Assembly (NCBI GenBank): GCA_030637665.1
Contig: DAOWGA010000183.1
Coordinates: forward strand, 1 to 9,592
Length of the DNA: 9,592 nt
From: Lysobacterales bacterium
GTDB taxonomy: Bacteria; Pseudomonadota; Gammaproteobacteria; Xanthomonadales; SZUA-36
Direction: 5' to 3'
In this document: positions 1 through 7,563 of the stretch, in pieces
Position numbering within the stretch: position 1 is the stretch's first letter
Layout: each line of letters begins with the position of its first letter
Made by a program: the position numbers and the translations under genes
The notes under the pieces: model-generated
Told to the model about the DNA's origin: nothing
Databases searched by the model: none
Seen by the model: only the letters and a program-made list of their open reading frames with translations

Positions 1-1398
1 ATCGAAGGGTTGGGACTGGATTCCCGTTCGATTCAGCCAGGACAGGCCTTCATCGCTGTCGCTGGCGAGAAGACGCATGGAATGGAGCATGTCGCACAGG
101 CCGAGGCACAGGGCGCCAGGGTCGTGATCCATGACGGCCTCGCGCAGGTTCCTGCGTTATCGATTCCCGCGGTAGCAGTGCCCGGCCTGGGTCAGCGCCT
201 TTCCAGCCTGGCAGCGCGTTTTTACCATGCGCCTTCGGACCTGCTGACGGTTGCCGGCGTAACCGGCACCAACGGAAAAACTTCAACAGCCCATTTTATC
301 GCGCAGGCCTGGCAAAGAACCAGTGGAGATGCCGGTATTATCGGAACCATTGGCTACGGGCCACTGGATCGGCTGCAGCCGGCGACCATGACGACGCCGG
401 ACCCCATCTCACTACAAGCCATGCTTTCAGCATGCATCGATCAGGACGTAGAGAAAGTGGCCATGGAAGTGTCATCACACGCCCTTGACCAGGGGCGTTG
501 TGATGACGTGGCCTTTGAAGCCGCCGTCTTTACCAATCTGAGCAGGGATCACCTGGATTACCACGGCAGCATGGAAGCCTACGAAGCGGCCAAGCGCCGC
601 CTGTTTACGGATTGCAAACCCCGGTTTGCCGTCATCAATCACGATGACCCGGCCGGGAAATCCCTCATCCGGCACGTGGCGCAGTCAACGCAGGTGCTCA
701 GTTACGGCACCAATGGCGCCAGCGAATTACGCGCAGCAATCCTGGCAATGGATTCTTCCGGTATGACCCTCAGCATCGCCAGCCCCTGGGGCGGCGGGAA
801 GCTGCACACGGGCCTGTTCGGCGCATTCAACGTTTCCAACCTCATGGCAGCGGCTGGCGCCCTGGCCCTGCTCGGAATGCCATGGAATCAGGTCATGCAC
901 CAGCTGGAAATCATGCATCCGGTCCCCGGCCGCATGCATTGCCTTGGTGGTGAGATTAATCAACCGGTCGTGGTGGTGGATTATGCGCACACGCCCGATG
1001 CGCTGGAGCAGGCCCTGATGGCGCTGCGCTCGCATTTGCATGGCCGCCTGGTATGTGTCTTCGGTTGCGGCGGTGACCGGGACTCCGGCAAGAGACCCAT
1101 GATGGCCAAGGCAGCGGAATCACTCGCTGACCGGATCGTACTGACTACCGACAACCCGAGAAATGAGTTGCCGGAGGGAATCATCGAGGACATGCTGGCA
1201 GGACTCGAAGAGCCGGGAAATGCCGAGGTCATCACCGACCGCGCAACGGCGATCCGGCAAGCCATCCATGATAGCCGTCCCGGTGACATTGTCCTCATTG
1301 CGGGCAAGGGACATGAAGCCTGGCAGGAGGCCGCGGGCAGAAAAATTCCATTCAGCGATGAAGCCTCGGTGCGATCCGCGCTTGAGGATGCCGCATGA
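1..1398 (+). CDS. murE: UDP-MurNAc-L-Ala-D-Glu:meso-diaminopimelate ligase MurE (5' partial)
   Basis: This cytoplasmic Mur ligase adds the third stem-peptide residue to UDP-MurNAc-L-Ala-D-Glu using ATP. The frame is open from base 1 (465 codons visible), and LDSR near the visible start aligns with about residue 27 of the 495-residue E. coli protein, so roughly 20-25 N-terminal residues lie outside the window. Visible motifs, numbered from the window edge: P-loop GVTGTNGKTS (86-95), substrate motif TTPDP (131-135), EVSSHAL (156-162), YEAAKRRLF with the lysine expected to be carbamylated (about 198), DYAHTPDALE (about 327-336), DNPR (384-387) and GKGHE (435-439). DNPR is the family signature for meso-diaminopimelate rather than lysine, so the peptidoglycan should be of the meso-DAP type (inference from family knowledge). 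Its stop codon overlaps the murF start by 4 bp. The TTG at base 10 is an internal leucine codon, not the start. The gene is intact apart from the window cut. Confidence 0.97.
   Translation: MEGLGLDSRSIQPGQAFIAVAGEKTHGMEHVAQAEAQGARVVIHDGLAQVPALSIPAVAVPGLGQRLSSLAARFYHAPSDLLTVAGVTGTNGKTSTAHFIAQAWQRTSGDAGIIGTIGYGPLDRLQPATMTTPDPISLQAMLSACIDQDVEKVAMEVSSHALDQGRCDDVAFEAAVFTNLSRDHLDYHGSMEAYEAAKRRLFTDCKPRFAVINHDDPAGKSLIRHVAQSTQVLSYGTNGASELRAAILAMDSSGMTLSIASPWGGGKLHTGLFGAFNVSNLMAAAGALALLGMPWNQVMHQLEIMHPVPGRMHCLGGEINQPVVVVDYAHTPDALEQALMALRSHLHGRLVCVFGCGGDRDSGKRPMMAKAAESLADRIVLTTDNPRNELPEGIIEDMLAGLEEPGNAEVITDRATAIRQAIHDSRPGDIVLIAGKGHEAWQEAAGRKIPFSDEASVRSALEDAA
1384..1388 (+). promoter_or_regulatory. Shine-Dalgarno site for murF
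   Basis: GAGGA lies inside the last codons of murE, 6 bases before the ATG at 1395. It supports that ATG as the murF start. The ATG shares four bases with the murE stop (ATGA), an arrangement typical of translational coupling. Confidence 0.7.
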
Positions 1399-2744
1399 TT
1401 GTCCTGAAGCTCAGTGAACTGGCCACTGTTCTTGACTGTGAGATGCCTGCTTCCGGCGTCAGCGTGGAGAGTATTGTCTCAGACAGCCGCAAAGTTCATT
1501 ACGGCGCCTTGTTTGCCGCCCTCCCTGGTTGCCAGGTAGACGGCCATGACTATGCAGAGTCCGCCATGAATCTGGGCGCCGCTGCATTGCTGGTGAATCA
1601 CAGGCTGGACCTTGAAATCCCGCAACTGGTCGTCGATGACGTATTGAAGGCACTGGGGAAACTGGCAGCCCTGGTGCGCGCCAGGATCGATCCCGTGGTT
1701 ATCGGCATCACCGGTAGCAACGGCAAGACTTCAGTGAAAGAAATGCTGACCAGCATTCTGCGCCAGGACGGTGAAGTGCTTGCCACCCAGGGCAACTACA
1801 ACAACGAACTCGGGCTACCCCTGAGCCTGTTCGAGTTGCAACGGCATCATAAGTACGCGGTATTGGAGATGGGCGCCAGTAAAGCCGGTGATATCGCCTA
1901 CCTGGCGAAAATTGCCAGGCCTGATGTGGGACTGATCACCAATATCGGACCGGCTCACTTGCAGGGCTTCGGTGACGAAGAGGGTGTTGCAAAAGCCAAG
2001 GGAGAATTGTTCGCATCCCTGCCTGCAGACGGCTGGGCCATTATAAATGCTGACGAACCCTGGTCGGAGCGCTGGCAGGAAATCAGTACGGCCGGCCATG
2101 TCCTGACTTTCGGCAGTAAAGGTCATCACGATATCCACCTTGACCATAAGAATGACACGCCCTGTATCGTCACCCCGGAAGGAAGCTTTGAAATCGAACT
2201 TGCATTGCCGGGCCAACACAACCTGGTCAACGCTACTGCCGCCACTGCTGCCGCGCTGGCGCTCCAGCTTCCCCTGGATATTATCCGGCGGGGACTGGAA
2301 AACATGCGGCCTGTGCCGGGCCGCCTCAATCTGCTGAACACTGCTGCCGGCTGGACCGTGATCGATGACACCTATAACGCCAACCCGGCATCGCTCTATT
2401 CGGCACTGCAGGTCCTGGCCAATATGCAGGGCACGTCCTGGCTGGTTCTCGGAGACATGAAAGAGCTGGGCGAAAACAGCCGCAAGCTTCACTTCGAAGT
2501 GGGCGATGCAGCCCGCTCGCTGGGTGTAAGCCGATTATTCGCCATCGGTGAAATGTCAGAATCCACGGTGGATGCATTCGGTGAAGGCGCCAGCCACTTC
2601 CCGGATCAGGATTCCCTGGTAGAGGCTTTGTGTGCGGAATTGCGGCCGGGAGTCAATTGCCTGGTCAAAGGTTCAAGGTCGATGGGAATGGAGGCGGTTG
2701 TGACAGCAATTACCCGCAACCGGGGCATGAGGCAGGCCTGCTGA
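1395..2744 (+). CDS. murF: UDP-MurNAc-tripeptide:D-alanyl-D-alanine ligase MurF
   Basis: The product adds the D-Ala-D-Ala dipeptide to UDP-MurNAc-tripeptide, completing the cytoplasmic pentapeptide precursor. The 449 residues compare with 452 in E. coli. The N-terminal substrate-binding domain (about 1-90, with SDSRKV near 29-34) is followed by the central ATPase domain with P-loop [10 protein letters not shown] (104-113), [10 protein letters not shown] (133-142), EMGAS (159-163), [11 protein letters not shown] (183-193) and AKGELF, whose lysine (about 202) is the usual carbamylated position. The C-terminal domain contains [10 protein letters not shown] (324-333) and LGDMKELGE (352-360). The ATG start overlaps the murE stop and has a good ribosome binding site. 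The stop TGA shares its last base with the mraY ATG. The dipeptide it uses is made by the ddl product encoded downstream in this window. No defects are visible. Confidence 0.97.
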   Translation: MIVLKLSELATVLDCEMPASGVSVESIVSDSRKVHYGALFAALPGCQVDGHDYAESAMNLGAAALLVNHRLDLEIPQLVVDDVLKALGKLAALVRARIDPVVIGITGSNGKTSVKEMLTSILRQDGEVLATQGNYNNELGLPLSLFELQRHHKYAVLEMGASKAGDIAYLAKIARPDVGLITNIGPAHLQGFGDEEGVAKAKGELFASLPADGWAIINADEPWSERWQEISTAGHVLTFGSKGHHDIHLDHKNDTPCIVTPEGSFEIELALPGQHNLVNATAATAAALALQLPLDIIRRGLENMRPVPGRLNLLNTAAGWTVIDDTYNANPASLYSALQVLANMQGTSWLVLGDMKELGENSRKLHFEVGDAARSLGVSRLFAIGEMSESTVDAFGEGASHFPDQDSLVEALCAELRPGVNCLVKGSRSMGMEAVVTAITRNRGMRQAC

Positions 2745-3826
2745 TGCTTCACTGGATATTCCAACAAATGGCCCAGGTGAATCCCGACTTCAGTGTATTC
2801 GCCTACATTACCCTGAGGACCATTCTTGGCGCGTTGACGGCCTTATTGGTGTCGCTGGTGCTTGGCCCCTGGTTCATCAGGCGCCTGGTTAGGCAACAGG
2901 TAGGTCAGCCGATCCGCCAGCTGGGTCCGGAGAGCCATTTTGCGAAGGCCGGCACACCAACGATGGGCGGGGCCCTGATCCTGTTTTCCATCGTGCTGTC
3001 CACCCTGCTGTGGGCGGACCTTGGCAACCGCTATGTATGGGTCGTGCTACTGGTCACTCTGGCTTTTGGCATGATTGGCTGGCTGGATGATTACCGGAAA
3101 CTGGTCTTGCAGGACTCTGCCGGCCTCCCGGGCCGGTGGAAATACCTGGCACAGTCTGTTGCCGGCCTGGCCGCAGCGATCTTCCTGTGGGCCAGTGCAG
3201 ACATACCGGCGGCCACCGAGTTGATCGTGCCCTTCTTCAAAGGAATCGCACTGCCGCTGGGCGCCTTTTACATCATAACGACCTATTTCATGGTGGTTGG
3301 CTTTTCCAATGCCGTCAACCTGACGGACGGGCTGGATGGACTGGCCATCATGCCATCGGTGTTCGTTGCTGCTGCACTGGGGATTTTTGCCTACGTTGCA
3401 GGAAACTCTGTTTTCTCGGATTACCTCTCCATGCCTTACATACCCGGCGCAGGTGAGTTGTCAATATTCTGTGGTGCGCTGGCCGGTGCGGGCCTGGGGT
3501 TTTTGTGGTTCAACACGTACCCGGCGCAGATATTCATGGGTGACATCGGGGCGCTCGCGGTGGGGGGCGCGCTGGGCGTCATCGCCGTGATCGTACGTCA
3601 GGAACTGGTGTTTATCCTGATGGCGGGCGTATTCGTTATGGAGACGGTTTCCGTGATTCTGCAAGTAGCGTCATTCAAGCTGACCGGCAGGCGGATTTTT
3701 CGTATGGCGCCCATTCATCATCATTTTGAACTCAAGGGCTGGCCGGAACCACGGGTGATCGTGAGGTTCTGGATTATTTCGGTAATTCTTGTGCTGGCCG
3801 GGCTGGCGACATTGAAGATCAGGTGA
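2744..3826 (+). CDS. mraY: Phospho-MurNAc-pentapeptide transferase MraY
   Basis: This polytopic inner-membrane enzyme transfers phospho-MurNAc-pentapeptide from UMP to undecaprenyl phosphate, forming lipid I. Starting at 2744 gives 360 residues, the E. coli length. The three catalytic aspartates fall at the E. coli positions: D115 and D116 in GWLDDYRKL and D267 in FMGDIG. Other signatures are [10 protein letters not shown] (67-76), [16 protein letters not shown] (189-204) and the [19 protein letters not shown] block (325-343). About ten hydrophobic segments are spread along the chain. The frame is open further upstream, to 2630, but that stretch lies inside murF and has no family similarity, so the ATG at 2744 was chosen. 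AGG at 2734-2736 or GAGG at 2729-2732 could serve as the ribosome binding site. The ATG overlaps the murF stop by one base (TGATG). In E. coli the next gene is murD; here it is ftsW. Confidence 0.98.
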   Translation: MLHWIFQQMAQVNPDFSVFAYITLRTILGALTALLVSLVLGPWFIRRLVRQQVGQPIRQLGPESHFAKAGTPTMGGALILFSIVLSTLLWADLGNRYVWVVLLVTLAFGMIGWLDDYRKLVLQDSAGLPGRWKYLAQSVAGLAAAIFLWASADIPAATELIVPFFKGIALPLGAFYIITTYFMVVGFSNAVNLTDGLDGLAIMPSVFVAAALGIFAYVAGNSVFSDYLSMPYIPGAGELSIFCGALAGAGLGFLWFNTYPAQIFMGDIGALAVGGALGVIAVIVRQELVFILMAGVFVMETVSVILQVASFKLTGRRIFRMAPIHHHFELKGWPEPRVIVRFWIISVILVLAGLATLKIR

Positions 3827-3836
3827 AGCAGGTATA
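3827..3836 (+). other. mraY-ftsW intergenic gap, the site where murD would lie
   Basis: These ten bases are the only non-coding bases in the window. They contain AGCAGG (3827-3832), a weak Shine-Dalgarno candidate 4 bases before the ftsW GTG. AGGTGA (3821-3826), which includes the mraY stop codon, also matches the anti-Shine-Dalgarno tail but sits 10 bases away. There is no remnant of a murD reading frame: mraY ends with the family's normal C-terminus (ATLKIR) and ftsW begins directly after. No repeat or insertion scar is visible. Confidence 0.85.
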
Positions 3837-5048
3837 GTGAAAAAGTCCGTTATTACAAGCGGGACCAAAAGACAGGCGCGGCAGTCGGGCTTTGTTAATG
3901 CGCCTGTGCGGCCGGACAGCTGGGTGCTGATCCCAGCCCTGTTGCTGCTGGCCGTCGGCATCGTAATGGTGGGTTCTGCTTCTGTGGCCATAGCTGAAAA
4001 CCAGGGCTTCAGTACGCATCACTACCTGTTGCGCCACCTCATCTACATTATCCTTGGCTTGTTGCTTGCGATGGTATTCCGGGTTATCCCCATTGCCTTC
4101 CTCGAGCGGGTGAGCCGCCCCATGATGCTGTTATCTGCCATGCTGCTGCTGGCAGTCCTGATACCGGGCGTCGGTCATACCGTGAATGGCAGTACGCGCT
4201 GGATTCGGCTTGGCCTGGTTAATTTCCAGGTCGTCGAGGCGGTCAAACTCATGGTTGTCATCTACGTGGCTGGTTACCTGGCGCGCAAAACGGGGTTGGT
4301 TCAGACGCACTTTTTTGACACGCTGAAACCCCTGATCTACGCTGGCTTTCTTTCCGTCATCCTGTTGCTGCAACCCGATATGGGGAGTGCGGCGATCATC
4401 ACGGTCATTATTGCCGGCATGGTCTGGCTGGCCGGCGCAGCCTGGCGCCACATCTTTGTGCTGGGTCTGCTTGCCCTTCCTGCTTTCGCTTATGCCGCAA
4501 TGGAACCCTATCGATTGCGGCGTATTGTCAGTTTCATGGATCCATGGGCTGATCCCTATGCAAGCGGTTTCCAGCTAACCCAGGCCCTGATTGCCGTTGG
4601 TCGGGGCGAGTTATTCGGTGTTGGCCTTGGCGCCAGCATCCAGAAATTGTTCTATTTGCCGGAAGCGCATACAGATTTCATTTTCGCGGTCCTGGCTGAG
4701 GAATTCGGCCTGGCCGGCGTTATCGTGGTTCTTTCGCTGTTCCTCTTGCTGGTGACCCGCATCATGATTATCGGCATTATGGCCCATCGCAATGAGCGGC
4801 CATTCGCCGGATTCCTGGTCTACGGGATAGGGCTGTGGATTGGACTGCAGGCAGTGGTCAGTGTCGGCGTGAACCTCGGCGTGCTTCCGACCAAAGGGCT
4901 GACCCTGCCACTGATCAGTTCCGGTGGCAGCAGCATGCTGATGATCATGCTGGCGCTGGGCGTGGTCTTGCGGGTCAAGTACGAACTGGACCGGGACCAT
5001 GGCGTTCAGCACAAGCAGAAAAAGTCTCTGAGAGGAGCCAGCACATGA
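3837..5048 (+). CDS. ftsW: Septal peptidoglycan glycosyltransferase FtsW (SEDS family)
   Basis: This polytopic membrane protein polymerises lipid II into glycan strands at the septum with its partner transpeptidase FtsI, whose gene normally lies upstream of murE. The 403 residues compare with 414 in E. coli. A basic cytoplasmic tail (1-27) precedes about ten membrane segments. Signatures are GSAS (46-49), GSTRWIRLG (118-126), LLQPDMGSA (178-186), EPYRLRRI (223-230), DPYASGFQLTQ (239-249), LPEAHTDFIF with the expected catalytic aspartate D280, and GVLPTKGLTLPLISSGGSS (348-366). At the usual QPxE motif this protein reads QVVE (131-134): the glutamate is kept and the proline is replaced. The start is GTG at 3837; in-frame GTG codons slightly downstream (for example V24) cannot be excluded, so the N-terminus is the least certain part. 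The stop overlaps the murG start by 4 bp. Confidence 0.95.
   Translation: MKKSVITSGTKRQARQSGFVNAPVRPDSWVLIPALLLLAVGIVMVGSASVAIAENQGFSTHHYLLRHLIYIILGLLLAMVFRVIPIAFLERVSRPMMLLSAMLLLAVLIPGVGHTVNGSTRWIRLGLVNFQVVEAVKLMVVIYVAGYLARKTGLVQTHFFDTLKPLIYAGFLSVILLLQPDMGSAAIITVIIAGMVWLAGAAWRHIFVLGLLALPAFAYAAMEPYRLRRIVSFMDPWADPYASGFQLTQALIAVGRGELFGVGLGASIQKLFYLPEAHTDFIFAVLAEEFGLAGVIVVLSLFLLLVTRIMIIGIMAHRNERPFAGFLVYGIGLWIGLQAVVSVGVNLGVLPTKGLTLPLISSGGSSMLMIMLALGVVLRVKYELDRDHGVQHKQKKSLRGAST
5031..5037 (+). promoter_or_regulatory. Shine-Dalgarno site for murG
   Basis: AGAGGAG lies in the last codons of ftsW, 7 bases before the ATG at 5045. It fixes the murG start there, although the frame stays open upstream into ftsW as far as 4835. 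Confidence 0.8.
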
Positions 5049-6133
5049 GCCGGCAGGGCCAGGGCGTTTTGATCATGGCCGGCGGGACCGGTGGCCATAT
5101 CTTCCCTGGTCTTGCCGTTGCCGAGTGCCTGCAGGGACAGGGTATTGCCGTTCGCTGGCTGGGGGCCACTGGCGCCATGGAGTGTCAGCGTGTGCCGGCA
5201 AGCGGCATCTCACTGGATACGGTCGATATCGCTGGAATCAGGGGTAAAGGGCTCACGCGGTGGCTGGCCCTGCCCTGGCGCTTGCTGCGAGCCGTTTACC
5301 AGGCATTCAGCTTGCTGGGTGCAAACCGCCCTGCCTGCGCTGTGAGCTTCGGTGGCTACGCGGCCGGGCCTGGCGGCCTGGCGGCAAAGTTACGCGGCGT
5401 ACCCTTGTTGGTTCACGAGCAAAATCGAGTTCCTGGCATGACCAATCGTGTGCTCGCAAGGCTGGCGAACAAAGTCTTGCAAGCCTTTCCAGGTACCTGG
5501 CGGGACCATATGCAGGCCAGAACCTGTGGAAATCCTGTTCGTGAATCGCTTGTTTCTCTTGATGCGCCTGCAGATCGCATGGCCGGCCGGGCTGGCGCGA
5601 TGCGCCTGCTTGTCACCGGCGGGAGTCAGGGCGCTCGCGCCCTGAACCGCCTGGTGCCGGCCGCTGTGTCACATTTGCCGCATGAGCTTCTACCTGAAGT
5701 GATTCATCAGGCAGGGAAGGGCTGGCTGGACGAGACCAGCGAAAACTACCGCGCAGCCGGCCTCAAAGCCGAGGTCAGAGAATTTATAGACGACATGGCA
5801 GCTGCCTACGGTTGGGCAGACCTGGTTATTTGCCGCTCCGGCGCCCTGACGGTATCCGAACTGGCGGCTTCCGGCGTTGCTTCGATTCTCGTGCCTTTCC
5901 CACACGCTGTGGATGATCACCAGTCGAAAAATGCTGAATTCCTGGTCGAAGCGGGAGCGGCGGAAATGATGGCTGAAACCGACTGCACACCGGAAAGACT
6001 GGCAACCAGCCTGGCCCGTTTGTTCGCCAACCGGCCCGGCCTGGTCAGCATGGCCGGCGCCGCACGTTCGGTAGCCATTCCGGATTCTGCCGAGCGGGTT
6101 GCGGCACTGTGCAAGGAATTCCTGCCGGCATGA
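5045..6133 (+). CDS. murG: UDP-GlcNAc:lipid I N-acetylglucosaminyltransferase MurG
   Basis: This peripheral inner-membrane GT-B glycosyltransferase of family GT28 adds GlcNAc to lipid I, producing lipid II for FtsW. It has 362 residues, close to the usual 350-360. The N-terminal acceptor domain contains the glycine-rich loop GGTGGHIFPGLAVAE (13-27), FGGYAAGPGGLAAKL (102-116) and HEQNRVPGMTNR (124-135). The linker region has CGNPVRESL (161-169). The C-terminal UDP-GlcNAc domain shows TGGSQGARALN (191-201), CRSGALTVSELA (263-274), whose glutamate is the expected ribose contact, and VDDHQSKNA (289-297). The last motif follows the variant common outside enteric bacteria (E. coli has a QQ pair there). 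Both ends are 4-bp ATGA overlaps, with ftsW before and murC after. The gene looks intact. Confidence 0.97.
   Translation: MSRQGQGVLIMAGGTGGHIFPGLAVAECLQGQGIAVRWLGATGAMECQRVPASGISLDTVDIAGIRGKGLTRWLALPWRLLRAVYQAFSLLGANRPACAVSFGGYAAGPGGLAAKLRGVPLLVHEQNRVPGMTNRVLARLANKVLQAFPGTWRDHMQARTCGNPVRESLVSLDAPADRMAGRAGAMRLLVTGGSQGARALNRLVPAAVSHLPHELLPEVIHQAGKGWLDETSENYRAAGLKAEVREFIDDMAAAYGWADLVICRSGALTVSELAASGVASILVPFPHAVDDHQSKNAEFLVEAGAAEMMAETDCTPERLATSLARLFANRPGLVSMAGAARSVAIPDSAERVAALCKEFLPA
6113..6118 (+). promoter_or_regulatory. Possible Shine-Dalgarno site for murC
   Basis: AAGGAA lies near the end of murG, 11 bases before the ATG at 6130. The spacing is longer than ideal, so initiation may depend partly on coupling through the ATGA overlap. 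Confidence 0.45.
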
Positions 6134-7563
6134 AGAGCAACGGATCACACTTGCAGCCAATGCGACGGATACAAAGAGTGCACTTTGTTGGTATTGCAGG
6201 CGCGGGTATGAGTGGAATCGCTGAAGTCCTGGTCAACCAGGGTTTCGAGGTCAGCGGCTCGGATATTGCTGAAAACAGGACGACCCGTTATTTGCGCGGA
6301 CTAGGAGCGACGGTTTTCAGGGAACACGAGGCTCATCAGGTCGAGGGTGCGGATGTGCTGGTGATGTCCAGTGCGGTTTCTGAGGATAACCCTGAAGTAC
6401 AGGCTGCCCGGGAGCTGCGAATCCCGGTTGTTCCGCGTGCGGAAATGCTGGCTGAATTGATGCGCTTTCGACGTGGGATCGCGGTTGCCGGCACACATGG
6501 CAAAACCACGACCACGAGCCTCACCACCAGCCTGCTGGCCGAAGCTGGCATGGATCCGACTTTTGTAATTGGTGGCCTGCTCAATGCCTGGGGCAGCAAC
6601 GCCCGGTTGGGCAGTGGCAAATACCTGGTGGCCGAAGCGGATGAAAGTGACGGATCATTTCTGTTGCTGCAGCCCGTTGTGGCCCTGGTGACCAATATCG
6701 ACCGGGATCACCTGGAAAGCTACGACAACAGTTTTGACAATTTGAAAAAAGCCTTTCTCGAGTTTCTGCACCATCTTCCGTTTTATGGCGCAGCCGTGCT
6801 GTGCCTGGATGACGAACACGTGGCAGAGATGATCCCGTCTGTGACGCGTGCCGTCGTGACTTACGGCATCTCCGAAGCGGCGGATATACGCGGCAGCGAT
6901 ATCCGGCAGGAAGGCCGGATGATGCATTTCAAGGTGCATCTTCCAAATGAGTCACGCGCTTTGGCAGTCAGTCTTAATCTGCCCGGTGAACACAACGTGC
7001 GCAACGCGCTGGGCGCCATCGCCGTGGCCTGGGAACTGGGCATTGATATTGAAGCAGTGACGGCGAGCCTGGCCGAATTCAAGGGCATTGGCCGGCGTTT
7101 CGCAGAAGTCGGCTGTTTTGATGTCGGAGGACGAGAGGTTACCGTGATTGAAGACTACGGTCATCACCCGTCCGAACTTGCCGTAACGATGAGCGCTGCC
7201 CGCAACGGCTGGCCCGACCGGAGAATTGTCACGGTTTTCCAGCCGCACCGCTTCAGCCGCACCAACGACCTGTTTGACGAGTTTTCACAGGTTCTGGCCG
7301 ATTCCGATGTGCTGGTGTTGACAGATATCTATGCGGCAGGAGAAAAGCCGATTGATGGCGTCGACAGCGGCGCGCTGTGCCAATCCATTCGTGCACGGGG
7401 CCGTGTCAATCCGGTTCTGATTTCCAATGTTTCCGATCTTCCGCAGGAGTTGCCCTCGATGCTGGAAGACGGGGACCTGGTTTTGCTCCTCGGCGCCGGC
7501 AACATCGGCCATATTGCCCAGGAGATCAGGGAGAAAGGCTTTTTTCAGGAGGTCGCGGAATGA
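6130..7563 (+). CDS. murC: UDP-N-acetylmuramate:L-alanine ligase MurC
   Basis: This cytoplasmic Mur ligase adds L-alanine to UDP-MurNAc, the first stem-peptide step. The start at 6130 gives 477 residues (E. coli 491). The Rossmann-like N-terminal domain has GIAGAGMSGIAEVL (21-34). The ATPase domain has P-loop GTHGKTTTT (121-129), EADESDGSF (169-177), NIDRDHLESY (189-198) and LPGEHNVRNALG (284-295). The C-terminal domain has GIGRRF (319-324), EDYGHHPSE (341-349), FQPHRFSRT (370-378), DIYAAGEKP (399-407) and a GAGNIG motif near the end. The start chosen overlaps the murG stop by 4 bp. An ATG at 6160, closer to the conserved domain, and a GTG at 6109 are alternatives. The ORF is not fused to ddl and no murB follows, unlike the alphaproteobacterial arrangement. 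Confidence 0.97.
   Translation: MKSNGSHLQPMRRIQRVHFVGIAGAGMSGIAEVLVNQGFEVSGSDIAENRTTRYLRGLGATVFREHEAHQVEGADVLVMSSAVSEDNPEVQAARELRIPVVPRAEMLAELMRFRRGIAVAGTHGKTTTTSLTTSLLAEAGMDPTFVIGGLLNAWGSNARLGSGKYLVAEADESDGSFLLLQPVVALVTNIDRDHLESYDNSFDNLKKAFLEFLHHLPFYGAAVLCLDDEHVAEMIPSVTRAVVTYGISEAADIRGSDIRQEGRMMHFKVHLPNESRALAVSLNLPGEHNVRNALGAIAVAWELGIDIEAVTASLAEFKGIGRRFAEVGCFDVGGREVTVIEDYGHHPSELAVTMSAARNGWPDRRIVTVFQPHRFSRTNDLFDEFSQVLADSDVLVLTDIYAAGEKPIDGVDSGALCQSIRARGRVNPVLISNVSDLPQELPSMLEDGDLVLLLGAGNIGHIAQEIREKGFFQEVAE
7547..7552 (+). promoter_or_regulatory. Strong Shine-Dalgarno site for ddl
   Basis: AGGAGG is a full consensus match, 7 bases before the ATG at 7560. It is the best ribosome binding site in the window and settles the ddl start, although the frame is open upstream inside murC to 7377. 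Confidence 0.88.

Noticed and set aside
76..83. Possible altered ligase specificity suggested by Ddl HGPDGEDG (residues 76-83 of the protein; E. coli reads HGRGGEDG)
   Set aside because: Variation at these two positions is ordinary in the family, and the specificity-linked tyrosine in the EAKY loop is kept. The numbers here are residue positions in the 7560-8501 gene.
1815..2492. A 225-codon open frame on the - strand opposite murF
   Set aside because: It lies entirely within a clearly conserved murF, shows no recognisable motif and has no evident ribosome binding site. Long antisense frames are common in GC-rich coding DNA.
2630..2743. Upstream extension of the mraY reading frame
   Set aside because: It overlaps the conserved end of murF, resembles no MraY N-terminus, and the ATG at 2744 gives exactly the usual 360 residues.
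3812..3838. Promoter-like pair TTGAAG (3812-3817) and TATAGT (3833-3838) at the mraY-ftsW junction
   Set aside because: The spacer is only 15 bases and the -35 match is 4 of 6. Transcription would start inside ftsW, downstream of its apparent start codon, so it would not make a full FtsW message.
4835..5044. Upstream extension of the murG reading frame into ftsW
   Set aside because: The ATG at 5045 has a good ribosome binding site and places the glycine-rich loop at the usual distance from the N-terminus; the extension is the ftsW sequence read out of frame.
7318..7346. Perfect TTGACA -35 hexamer inside murC
   Set aside because: At 17-base spacing the -10 position reads AGAAAA, which does not resemble TATAAT, and the hexamer is in conserved coding sequence.
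7377..7559. Upstream extension of the ddl reading frame into murC
   Set aside because: The consensus AGGAGG before the ATG at 7560 and the normal family length of about 310 residues argue for the downstream start.
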